From contig JAITDR010000190.1 of the NCBI GenBank assembly GCA_031282465.1, positions 1-7,026 of the forward strand: a DNA stretch of 7,026 bases, in the 5' to 3' direction. Below, piece by piece: positions 1 to 5,374 of the stretch (within the stretch, counting starts at the first letter, position 1; each line of letters begins with the position of its first letter). The notes under the pieces are model-generated. The model saw nothing but the letters and a program-made list of their open reading frames with translations. It did no database searches and had not been told where the DNA came from. The position numbers and the translations under genes are program-made. This stretch comes from Desulfovibrio sp. GTDB taxonomy: Bacteria; Desulfobacterota; Desulfovibrionia; Desulfovibrionales; Desulfovibrionaceae.

Positions 1-119
1 ACTATAAAAAAATTAATATACTGAAATTATTAGATATATTTTTTAGGAAGATGCATAAAAAGGCAAATAAGGCGGTTTCCGATGCGGTTTTTATGCGTGC
101 CTTGTTAGACATGGGTTAA
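1..119 (+). CDS. possible 3' end of an unidentified gene, cut by the window edge
   Basis: A frame beginning at base 3 is open to a TAA at 117-119, giving about 38 residues. It starts Tyr-Lys-Lys-Ile and ends Ala-Leu-Leu-Asp-Met-Gly, and is rich in Lys, Leu and Phe with an amphipathic look. In such AT-rich DNA, 38 codons without a stop is mildly suggestive of coding. An internal ATG at 51 would give only 22 residues, and the AGGAAG before it abuts the start codon, so a gene starting there is unlikely. I do not recognise the sequence and assign no function. Its base composition differs from the GC-rich genes to the right. It runs toward the 3' end of the tRNA-Leu gene, an arrangement seen when a mobile island sits in a tRNA locus. 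It could also be chance. Confidence 0.28.
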   Translation, partial: YKKINILKLLDIFFRKMHKKANKAVSDAVFMRALLDMG

Positions 120-123
120 CGGG

Positions 124-168
124 CGCTAAAAAGCGTGTCCGCACAAGTTCTTACGTACTTATGCGGAC
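124..168 (-). terminator. hairpin region downstream of tRNA-Leu, candidate terminator
   Basis: A 7-bp stem (GTCCGCA at 137-143 with TGCGGAC at 162-168) continues, after one mismatch, with AAGT/ACTT (145-148 with 157-160) around an 8-base loop. Reading on the minus strand, downstream of the tRNA, it is followed by CGC and then a T5 run at 132-128. That run lies inside a second small hairpin (CGCT 124-127, AGCG 132-135). This fits a terminator for the tRNA transcript. On the plus strand only three T's follow the large stem, so termination of the leftward fragment is less convincing. Called from sequence symmetry only. Confidence 0.4.
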
Positions 169-185
169 TTTCGCGGATGTTCGGT

Positions 186-272
186 TGGTGCCCGGAGCGG
201 GGGTCGAACCCGCATAACCTTTCGGTCGAGGGATTTTAAGTCCCTTGTGTCTGCCTGTTCCACCATCCGGGC
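186..272 (-). tRNA. tRNA-Leu (anticodon UAA)
   Basis: On the minus strand the gene opens with GCCCGGA (272-266), which pairs with TCCGGGC (196-190) as a full 7-bp acceptor stem. Discriminator A is at 189 and an encoded CCA at 188-186. The anticodon stem AGGGA/TCCCT encloses the loop CTTAAAA, placing anticodon TAA at 238-236, which reads UUA and UUG codons. The T-arm contains GGTTCGACCC. The long variable arm (ACC-GAAA-GGT, around 225-216) is typical of class II leucine tRNAs. The 87-nt length including CCA is normal, and I see no damaged position. The gene lies 41 bp downstream of the cbpA-like stop codon, with its own -10 element between them. tRNA 3' ends are common integrase targets, and the DNA just beyond this one is AT-rich. 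Confidence 0.97.
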
Positions 273-279
273 ATAAACA

Positions 280-285
280 ATTATA
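280..285 (-). promoter_or_regulatory. -10 element for tRNA-Leu
   Basis: A perfect TATAAT reads on the minus strand between the cbpA-like stop and the tRNA. A plausible -35 is only a weak match (TTTCAA or TTCAAT, about 16-17 bp further upstream, around 302-308). Transcription would start within a few bases of the tRNA 5' end, which implies an unusually short leader. Alternatively the tRNA is co-transcribed with cbpA. Confidence 0.45.
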
Positions 286-313
286 CCGAGTTCTCACTGC
301 AATTGAAATATTG

Positions 314-1228
314 TTACAACGCCGTCCCGTCGGCTGCAATACGGAGAGCTTCCCACAACCTGCGCGTTTCAGAGGACGCCGCGGCGGGCACATCTATGGA
401 GATGCGCACGATCTGGTCGCCTTTGCTTTTCCCGCTGCCCAATCCCTTGCCGCGCAGGCGCAGCTTTTTCCCGCTGGAGGTGCCGGGCGCCACGTTCAAT
501 TCCACTTTGCCGGTAAGCGTGGGAATGGTGACGCGGACGCCGAGGGCAGCGTCCCAAGCGGGCAGGCGCAGATCGTAGAGCACATCGACATCGTCCAGAC
601 TGAATTCCGGGTGCGCGGCAATGTTCACCTTGAGGAGCAGGTCGCCGGCAGGTGCGCCGGGGCTGCCCGGGCCGCCCTGGCCGGTCAGACGGATACGCGC
701 ACCGTTCCTGATGCCCGCCGGGATGTTCACTTCCAGAGAACGCGGGGCCGTGCTCGGCCCACCGGATACGGTAACGGTTTTTTTGCCTCCGTGAAAGGCT
801 TCCTCCAGGCTTAGCGTGATGCCGGCCTCCATATCACGGCCCCGGCGCGCCCTGCCGCCGCCGATCGTCCCGGAAAATTCCTGCCTCCCGCCGCCGAACA
901 GACTTTCAAAAAAGTCGCTGAAGCCCGATGCCCCGTCCATGCCGCCGAATTCAAAGCGCACGTTTTCAAAGCCCGCCGGCCGCCGGAAATTCCGGCCTTC
1001 CTGCCAGTTCGGCCCCAATTGGTCGTACAGCTTGCGTTTTTCCGGATCCTTCAGCACCTCGTGCGCTTCATTGAGGTCCTTGAAGCGTTCCTCGGACTTC
1101 TTGTCGCCCTGGTTCAAATCCGGATGATGCTTGCGCGCCAGCTTTTTGTACGCCCTGTTAATCTCGTCGGCCGAGGCGCTTTTCTCCACGCCGAGAATCT
1201 TGTAATAATTTTTATATTCCACGCCCAC
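314..1228 (-). CDS. cbpA: DnaJ-family co-chaperone, CbpA type (J-domain, no zinc finger)
   Basis: The 304-residue protein begins with a J-domain (about residues 7-73) that carries the essential His-Pro-Asp motif at 35-37, which in this family stimulates the ATPase of DnaK. A Gly/Phe-rich linker follows (about 93-130, including FFESLFGGG), then two beta-rich substrate-binding C-terminal domains (about 133-290). There are no CxxCxGxG zinc-finger repeats, so this is the CbpA/DnaJ-B class rather than canonical DnaJ; the length suits CbpA. The start is GTG at 1228, supported by GGAG at 1240-1237 with an 8-nt spacer. An in-frame GTG two codons later is a poorer choice. It likely acts in the cytoplasm as an accessory Hsp40; E. 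coli CbpA also binds curved DNA, which cannot be read from sequence here. It diverges from the deacetylase gene. Family is certain; use of the symbol cbpA is by architecture. Confidence 0.93.
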   Translation of the reverse strand: MGVEYKNYYKILGVEKSASADEINRAYKKLARKHHPDLNQGDKKSEERFKDLNEAHEVLKDPEKRKLYDQLGPNWQEGRNFRRPAGFENVRFEFGGMDGASGFSDFFESLFGGGRQEFSGTIGGGRARRGRDMEAGITLSLEEAFHGGKKTVTVSGGPSTAPRSLEVNIPAGIRNGARIRLTGQGGPGSPGAPAGDLLLKVNIAAHPEFSLDDVDVLYDLRLPAWDAALGVRVTIPTLTGKVELNVAPGTSSGKKLRLRGKGLGSGKSKGDQIVRISIDVPAAASSETRRLWEALRIAADGTAL

Positions 1229-1261
1229 AGCGTTGTCTCCTTTTGCCCGTTCCCTCTTGCG

Positions 1262-1289
1262 GAAATAAGTCCGGTCCGGTAAGAGTCAA
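1262..1289 (-). promoter_or_regulatory. candidate promoter for the cbpA-like gene in the divergent intergenic region
   Basis: On the minus strand a TTGACT (1289-1284) is followed after 16 bp by TATTTC (1267-1262). The first hexamer is a good -35 and the second a weak -10. The leader to the GTG start would be about 26 nt. Between the hexamers lies CCGG-T-CCGG (1271-1279), a small symmetrical motif that could be an operator but is too short to be certain. The -35 almost touches the deacetylase start, so the two genes share regulatory space. Confidence 0.33.
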
Positions 1290-1291
1290 GC

Positions 1292-2398
1292 GTGATGCCG
1301 ATGAAAAGAGCAGGCGCGAAAAGTCTCCCCGCCGCCATGTACCACTATGTGAACTGCCGGGCCGGGGCCATTACCGTTTCCCCGACGCGTTTCGAGGAAC
1401 ACTGTCGGGCGCTTGCCGAACACGGGATACGCGGCGTCGGGCTGCGCGAGGCCGAAGAGTTTTTGCTGCACGGAGCAAGCCTGCCGGAGAAGTCGCTGCT
1501 CATCACCTTTGACGACGGTTTTTTCGACAACTATCTGTATGCCCTGCCGCTGTTGCACAAGTACGGGCACAGAGGCGCAGTCTTCGTCGTGACCGAACGC
1601 ATCGCCGAAGACGCGGCCCGCGTTTCCCCCGAAGATCTGAAAGCGGGCAGGGCGCCGCTTTTCCCGGAAGCCCGACTGCCTGTGGAACTGGGCGCGGACG
1701 GCCCCATACGGCGCGATGTTTTTCTCAACAGCGGCGAACTGAAGGCTATGGACGCCGACGGTACGCTGACTCCCGCGTCGCACGGGCGCGGGCATTACGG
1801 CGTCTTTCTCGGCCCGGAATACAATGTCCCTTTCCTGCCGCTATCCCTGGGTCGGACGTTTTTTTACACCGACCTCGACGTCGTCTTCGGGCTGCCGGAC
1901 TTCAGGGTCGGGCCGGGCCTGCTGCACCGGGCTTTCGTCCTCAATCCCGCTTTTGTGGAGGCCGTAAAAGCCCTTGTTCCCCAGAACTTTGCCGCAATGC
2001 GCCGCTTCGCCCGCAGTGCAGCGGGGCTTGCCGACCTTGAGCGCCTATACGGGCGTTTTGCGGGGAATATGGGCCGCTTTGAAACGCCGGCAGAAGGTCG
2101 TGCGCGCATGCGTCGGGAACTGGCCGGAGGCAAGGAAGACTTGGAAAAGATGCTCGGGCGCGAGGTGCGCAGCCTCTGCTGGCCTTGGGGCAAGTACAGC
2201 GACGAGGCCGCGTGTCTGGCAAAAGAGGTCGGGTTCACGGTATGCTTCACCACAGCGGAAGGGCCGAATCCTCCTGGCCGGCCATCGGCCGTGCATCGTT
2301 TCAAAGCCAAGGACAAGGGGACTTTCTGGGTCCTGAGCCGTGTCCGCATCTATTCCCGCCCTCTCGCGGGCAGACTGTACGCCGCATGCAGGATTTAG
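1292..2398 (+). CDS. polysaccharide deacetylase family protein (NodB/CE4 domain)
   Basis: The 368-residue product has the hallmarks of carbohydrate esterase family 4, which removes N- or O-acetyl groups from glycans with a divalent metal. After an opening MYHYV (16-20), typical of this family, comes TFDDG at 72-76 with the catalytic-base and metal-ligand Asp pair 74/75. A SHGRGH stretch at 163-168 supplies a His-x3-His metal site (164, 168; the usual second residue Ser/Thr is Gly). A WPWGKYS segment at 297-303 matches the later family motif. The region between about 170 and 290 is a longer insertion than in minimal NodB domains. No signal peptide or membrane span is evident, so a cytoplasmic glycan or lipid-linked precursor is the likely substrate. 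The start is uncertain: GTG 1292, ATG 1295 and ATG 1301 lie in frame with only a weak AAGAG upstream. A role in LPS or capsule synthesis is inferred from nearby sugar genes. Confidence 0.84.
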   Translation: MMPMKRAGAKSLPAAMYHYVNCRAGAITVSPTRFEEHCRALAEHGIRGVGLREAEEFLLHGASLPEKSLLITFDDGFFDNYLYALPLLHKYGHRGAVFVVTERIAEDAARVSPEDLKAGRAPLFPEARLPVELGADGPIRRDVFLNSGELKAMDADGTLTPASHGRGHYGVFLGPEYNVPFLPLSLGRTFFYTDLDVVFGLPDFRVGPGLLHRAFVLNPAFVEAVKALVPQNFAAMRRFARSAAGLADLERLYGRFAGNMGRFETPAEGRARMRRELAGGKEDLEKMLGREVRSLCWPWGKYSDEAACLAKEVGFTVCFTTAEGPNPPGRPSAVHRFKAKDKGTFWVLSRVRIYSRPLAGRLYAACRI

Positions 2399-2415
2399 AG
2401 CGTGTTTTCAAAATC

Positions 2416-2417
2416 TA
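2416..2417. repeat. TA target-site duplication, left copy (right copy 3640-3641)
   Basis: The element is bounded by TA on both sides, as expected for IS630/Tc1-mariner transposition. Joining 2417 to 3642 reconstructs an empty site containing CTAG, the tetranucleotide preferred by IS630 itself. Confidence 0.88.
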
Positions 2418-2441
2418 GTACCTTGCGTCCTTTAAAAATTT
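2418..2441 (+). repeat. left terminal inverted repeat of the IS630-family element
   Basis: The outer 12 bp are identical to the complement of 3639-3628. Of the next 12 positions, nine match. The inner edge runs into the TATAAT of the transposase promoter region. Confidence 0.9.
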
Positions 2442-2446
2442 ATAAT
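2441..2446 (+). promoter_or_regulatory. -10 element for the transposase
   Basis: Perfect TATAAT, 46 bp before the transposase start. No convincing -35 at the normal spacing: 17 bp upstream falls on the outermost repeat bases GTACCT. A TTGCGT at 2423-2428 is too close (12 bp). A strong -10 with a poor -35 would give low expression, as is common in IS elements. Confidence 0.4.
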
Positions 2447-2477
2447 AGAATGTACCCATCCGCTATCGACCGAAACG

Positions 2478-2484
2478 AAGGAGG
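2478..2484 (+). promoter_or_regulatory. Shine-Dalgarno site of the transposase
   Basis: AAGGAGG lies 8 nt before the ATG at 2493 and fixes that start. Confidence 0.8.
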
Positions 2485-2492
2485 TACAGCAA

Positions 2493-2999
2493 ATGAGGAC
2501 CAAAAAGTACAAAGTATACTTAACCGAAACGGAAAGGCAGCAATTACTGAAAACGGTAAAAAACGGCAATAACGCTGCAAGTAAAATAACAAGAGCGAAT
2601 ATACTGCTTCATTTGGACGAAAATGCGGGCCAAGTTAAGAGTCGATCGGAAATTGCACTGTCGTGTCGTGTCAGCGCTGTTACGGTGTACAATGTCGCAA
2701 AGGCATTTACAGAAAAAAGTATAGACGAGATATTAACCCGAAAAAAACGGAAAACACCGCCGATTACCCCTATCGTGACAGGCGATGTTGAAGCTCGTAT
2801 CATTGCTCTTGCTTGCGGAGAGGCGCCGAAAGGTTTTTCGCGTTGGACATTGCGTTTGTTAGAGAAAAAAGTAGTGGAATTGGGCATTGTCGATCATATT
2901 TCTGACAATACGATCGGCCGCCTTTTAAAAAAACTCCACTTAAACCTCATCAAAAAAAGTGTTGGTGTATACCACCAGAGCGCAATGCTGCATTTGTAG
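2493..2999 (+). CDS. IS630-family transposase, first frame (DNA-binding N-terminal part)
   Basis: The frame encodes 168 residues. The family-like part ends at Lys147 (codon 2931-2933); the last 21 residues are an out-of-frame tail reaching TAG at 2997-2999. It holds a helix-turn-helix at about residues 50-72 ([12 protein letters not shown] then [11 protein letters not shown]), a basic linker (83-88), and a second helical DNA-binding segment with [11 protein letters not shown] (113-123), all typical of the paired HTH region of IS630 transposases that binds the terminal repeats. It starts at ATG with an excellent ribosome site. On its own it lacks the catalytic domain and could act as a DNA-binding regulator. 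Translating past the A7 tract at 2927-2933 in the -1 frame continues the family sequence without a gap, so this is the front half of a 377-residue transposase. Confidence 0.88.
   Translation: MRTKKYKVYLTETERQQLLKTVKNGNNAASKITRANILLHLDENAGQVKSRSEIALSCRVSAVTVYNVAKAFTEKSIDEILTRKKRKTPPITPIVTGDVEARIIALACGEAPKGFSRWTLRLLEKKVVELGIVDHISDNTIGRLLKKLHLNLIKKSVGVYHQSAMLHL
2927..2933 (+). promoter_or_regulatory. candidate -1 ribosomal frameshift site (A AAA AAA)
   Basis: In the first transposase frame the codons read TTA AAA AAA CTC, so seven A's lie in the exact phase needed for two Lys-tRNAs to slip back one base. After slippage the reading is ACT CCA CTT AAA CCT CAT: Thr-Pro-Leu-Lys-Pro-His, followed by KKCWCIPPE, the stretch that IS630 transposases carry at this position. 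A small stem (TGGTG 2963-2967 with CACCA 2973-2977) lies about 30 nt downstream, rather far for a classical stimulator. A one-base deletion in the run is the alternative explanation. Confidence 0.65.
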
Positions 3000-3004
3000 C
3001 CGCT

Positions 3005-3625
3005 ATGGAAGATGTATTAGAGGTATATCACAGGCCGTATGATCCAAAGTCCCCTGTTGTCTGCATGGATGAAAAACCTTATCAACTGTTAGGTGAAGCG
3101 CGAGCGCCTATTCCCATGAATTCAGGTAGCCCTAAGAGAGAAGACAGTGAATATGTCAGGCACGGCACATGCAGTATCTTTATCTTCACGGAACCGCTTG
3201 TGGGGAAGAGACATCAAGAGGCAAGGGAACGCAGAACTAAAGTCGATTGGGCTGATCAAATTGACAAGTTACTTACAATTCATTATCCCGATGCGAAAAA
3301 GGTCGTCTTGGTATCCGATAATTTGAACACGCATACGATTTCATCTCTTTATGAAGCGTTCCCACCGGAGAAAGCTTTGAGTTTGGCTAAAAGGCTTGAG
3401 ATGCACCACACGCCGAAACACGGCAGTTGGCTGAACATTGCGGAGATTGAGTTGAGTGTTATGAGTTCTCAATGTTTAAGCCGAAGAATTGATAATTTGG
3501 CTTCTTTGAGAGAGGAATTGTCCGCTTGGGAAACTTGTCGCAACGAAGAAAGTAAATGTGTCGATTGGCAGTTTACCACTGCGGATGCGCGGGTAAAGCT
3601 GAAGAGATTATATCCAAATATTTAG
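3005..3625 (+). CDS. IS630-family transposase, second frame (DDE catalytic domain)
   Basis: This frame carries the RNase H-like DDE domain that cuts and joins DNA at TA sites. Counting from the ATG at 3005, the probable catalytic residues are Asp22 (in CMDEKPY), Asp105 (in SDNLNTH) and Glu147 (in [11 protein letters not shown]); in the frameshifted protein these are about 193, 276 and 318. The frame is open upstream to the slip site at 2933, and residues encoded before 3005 ([17 protein letters not shown]) are family sequence, so ATG 3005 is probably not a real start and no ribosome site precedes it. The joined protein would be 377 residues, close to normal for IS630. The stop TAG is 14 bp inside the right end. 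All catalytic residues are present, so the element may be active. Confidence 0.88.
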   Translation: MEDVLEVYHRPYDPKSPVVCMDEKPYQLLGEARAPIPMNSGSPKREDSEYVRHGTCSIFIFTEPLVGKRHQEARERRTKVDWADQIDKLLTIHYPDAKKVVLVSDNLNTHTISSLYEAFPPEKALSLAKRLEMHHTPKHGSWLNIAEIELSVMSSQCLSRRIDNLASLREELSAWETCRNEESKCVDWQFTTADARVKLKRLYPNI

Positions 3626-3639
3626 ATGACGCAAGGTAC
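3616..3639 (-). repeat. right terminal inverted repeat of the IS630-family element
   Basis: Complement of 2418-2441 with 21 of 24 matches, perfect over the outer 12 bp (3628-3639). It overlaps the transposase stop region, and its last base (C3639) supplies the G of the neighbouring gene's TAG stop on the minus strand. Confidence 0.9.
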
Positions 3640-4889
3640 TAGTGGTCGTCCACCACATAGAAGGGCCACTTGTTGAAGAACCAGGCGGACCAGAGCAGCG
3701 GGATGACGAACCAGAAGTTCCAGAGCAGGGATTCGCCGGCGATCCAGCGTTCGCCGATGGTGTTGCCCATGTGCGGGTTGCCCAGCGCCCAGAAGCCCCA
3801 GTTCACATGGTAATACAGGTAGTAGCCGACGGCGGCGAGGATGACGCAGCCGACGGTGCGGAACAGGAAAGCGCCCCAGCCGTCGATATCGCCGGGGGCG
3901 GCATCGTCAAAGAAGTTGTGCCAGATCAGGAAGGGGAACAGGAAGAAACCGGCGATTTCAGCCGCATGGTGCCAAAGCGCGCGCATAATTTCTCTATCCT
4001 GCGCTACTTGCAATACGGCAGCGTCAGCTGTGGGATTGGCCGCCGCTATTGTGTTCACGGCGAACTCAAGGGCTTCCGCAGGAATGATCCGGGGAGTGAG
4101 CACGTTGTTGCAGAAGACCGCAATGGCGTAGGAAAGGGCAATCAGGAGCACGGCGGCCGCGAATCCCCTGGCGGGTTGCGCGAGGGGAAGGACGCTCCAG
4201 GGTTTGCCTCTCCATACGGTGGCGGTGAGGAAGAGCACCACGACGCACCACTCATACCAGCCAAAGGTCCAGTGCAGGTGGTTCGTGCCCGCGATCCCGG
4301 TCCACCAGGCAGGAGTGCCCGCGCCTTGGGTGAACATGGGGGCCACGAACAGCGCGAAAAAAATCATGGTCAGGGAGTTGCCCACGCAGAGTTCCGCCAC
4401 GCCTTTTCTGGGCTGGGTTATGTTGCAGTTGTCCACGGGCCATTTGGCAAGAAGGATAGTGAACACGGGATACACGAAAAAACCGATCAGTACGAAGCCG
4501 ACGACAGCGGCGCGCGCGATGTTGCCGCTCTTCCCGTTGTCCACGAGGCCGTAATAATCAAAAAAATTGAAGCCCGCGCCCATGAAGCGGTAGAAGAATA
4601 CTTCGATGACGAACCAGACGATGAGGACGTTGACGACGGTCATGGTCACGCCCTGAACGGGAAAGGGCAGGTTCTGGAAGGGCCAGTTGCCGAACAGCAT
4701 GTGCTGCCACACGCCCACCAGGATCATCATGGCCAGGATCATAACAAAGGGCTGGGGGAACCAGCCGACCGGCCCGCGCGGGTCACCGAGAAGATACCAA
4801 GTTCCCCAGGCAATACCGAAGAACGCGAGAGTGGAGATGATTCCAGTCAGGGGCTGCCCCCAACGCGGTTTGAGGTTACCTGCCGACAT
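3639..4889 (-). CDS. ten-span integral membrane protein of unrecognised family
   Basis: The 416-residue protein is strongly hydrophobic, with about ten membrane spans near residues 14-35, 47-66, 77-101, 124-148, 165-187, 205-226, 242-263, 303-327, 339-361 and 386-405. It is unusually rich in Trp, Phe and Tyr. Several His lie in or beside spans (63, 204, 206, 307, 308, 324, 361), and a longer polar loop (264-302) separates spans 7 and 8. Such His placement recalls metal- or haem-binding membrane enzymes as well as transporters, but I see no diagnostic motif and assign no function. The N-terminus (MSAGNLKPRWGQP) has no cleavable signal. The start is ATG 4889 with AGGAGG at 4902-4897, spacer 7 nt. 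The gene appears to be a single unit preceded by a long non-coding region. Its stop codon is the IS insertion point; coding is intact. The equally long opposite-strand frame is charged, lacks membrane character and is a shadow. Confidence 0.85.
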   Translation of the reverse strand: MSAGNLKPRWGQPLTGIISTLAFFGIAWGTWYLLGDPRGPVGWFPQPFVMILAMMILVGVWQHMLFGNWPFQNLPFPVQGVTMTVVNVLIVWFVIEVFFYRFMGAGFNFFDYYGLVDNGKSGNIARAAVVGFVLIGFFVYPVFTILLAKWPVDNCNITQPRKGVAELCVGNSLTMIFFALFVAPMFTQGAGTPAWWTGIAGTNHLHWTFGWYEWCVVVLFLTATVWRGKPWSVLPLAQPARGFAAAVLLIALSYAIAVFCNNVLTPRIIPAEALEFAVNTIAAANPTADAAVLQVAQDREIMRALWHHAAEIAGFFLFPFLIWHNFFDDAAPGDIDGWGAFLFRTVGCVILAAVGYYLYYHVNWGFWALGNPHMGNTIGERWIAGESLLWNFWFVIPLLWSAWFFNKWPFYVVDDH

Positions 4890-4896
4890 CTGTAAT

Positions 4897-4920
4897 CCTC
4901 CTTTTTTACATCTGGATGTA
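4897..4920 (-). promoter_or_regulatory. ribosome site with adjacent palindrome upstream of the membrane-protein gene
   Basis: On the minus strand TACATC-CA-GATGTA (4920-4907) is a perfect 6-bp inverted repeat, followed by an A-run and the Shine-Dalgarno AGGAGG (4902-4897). The CAGATGT of its right half recurs at the start codon (4892-4886), 22 bases on. The left arm could therefore pair with either its neighbour or the start codon, or the repeat could be a protein operator. The pairings are short and AT-rich. Confidence 0.35.
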
Positions 4921-5374
4921 GAGTAATTTCAAAGAAAAGGTGAGATTCCCGTCTTGACGACAACGGCGGCACCCCGGAATATCATTTTCGCCGCTCTATT
5001 TCCGGCCTGCGTGTGCCCCTGGCGACGCTTCGCCGCCGGCCTGGCGACTGTCAACGCATGACTCGGGGTCAGTGTGGATCGGCTGGTCCTTCTCTGCAGG
5101 ATTTCTTCCACCCCTGCCTTCTGACGGATCGGTGCGGATCGGTCAATTCGTGTGCTGCCTATCCCGGTCAAGTTGATTTACTATCGACACACATTTTCCG
5201 ATATTTCGTCAAGAATTTTTTTCGGGCTTGCCCTTGCCGGTGAAACGCTTGATGCGGTATCCGGGATAGCGGACTGCATCCCGACAATGGAATTTCAAAA
5301 AGCGTCCGACGCTGCAACCGCCCTGCGCAAGCAGATGTATGCCGGAGGCACGGCAGTTTCCCCTTGAAGCAACA
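4921..5374. other. long intergenic region without a confident gene
   Basis: No frame here has both a ribosome site and recognisable protein features. The best candidate is a plus-strand frame from GTG 5152 to TGA at 5367 (71 residues, ending AGGTAVSP), open back to a stop at 5122; codon use is acceptable but the sequence is unfamiliar. Short repeats are present. CCTGGCGAC occurs at 5018-5026 and 5040-5048, two helical turns apart. CGGATCGGT occurs at 5125-5133 and 5135-5143 in tandem. TCTTGACGA at 4952-4960 is inverted at 5206-5214. TATCC-G-GGATA lies around 5258-5268. The region probably contains the minus-strand promoter of the membrane-protein gene, but I see no consensus pair close to it, and no clear T-tract terminator for the cytidylyltransferase gene that ends at 5375. 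Confidence 0.4.

Larger units (their letters stand above)
2418..3639 (+). mobile_element. complete IS630-family insertion sequence, 1222 bp
   Basis: The element has matching ends, a TA duplication and a DDE transposase split into two consecutive frames, so it looks structurally intact. The first 12 bp (GTACCTTGCGTC) are repeated perfectly and inverted at the right end, and the match extends to 21 of 24 positions. Base composition is clearly AT-richer than both flanking genes, pointing to a recent arrival from another genomic background. It lies in the 16-bp gap between two convergent genes and damages neither. No passenger gene is present. I cannot name the specific element without a database comparison. 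Confidence 0.95.

Noticed and set aside
53..96. Inverted repeat GCATAAAAA / TTTTTATGC as a terminator
   Set aside because: The arms are AT-rich, separated by 26 bases, lack a following T-run, and lie within the possible reading frame; likely chance in AT-rich sequence.
245..814. Plus-strand open frame overlapping tRNA-Leu and the cbpA-like gene
   Set aside because: It begins inside a clear tRNA and runs antisense to a well-defined J-domain protein; no ribosome site or domain.
2952..2958. Second A7 run in the transposase as the frameshift site
   Set aside because: In the first frame it reads ATC AAA AAA AGT, so the base before the two Lys codons is C and the phase does not suit tandem slippage. 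The family sequence already requires the -1 frame upstream of it (Thr-Pro-Leu-Lys-Pro-His).
3005..3007. ATG 3005 as an independent start for the second transposase frame
   Set aside because: No ribosome site precedes it, and conserved transposase residues are encoded upstream of it in the same frame back to 2933.
3642..4895. Plus-strand open frame of about 417 codons opposite the membrane-protein gene
   Set aside because: It is almost co-extensive with the minus-strand gene, is rich in Gly, Glu, Asp and His without domain features, and has no ribosome site. The opposite strand shows ten hydrophobic spans and a strong AGGAGG, so this is a shadow of GC-rich codon use.
5125..5143. Tandem CGGATCGGT copies as the start of a CRISPR or iteron array
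   Set aside because: There are only two copies of 9 bp with a single spacer base; no further units, no cas or replication gene in the window.
5346..5362. Resemblance to a sigma-54 promoter (GGCAC, five bases, TTTCC) on the plus strand
   Set aside because: The second element deviates from TTGC, and the site points into the 3' end of a gene on the other strand with no plus-strand gene to serve.
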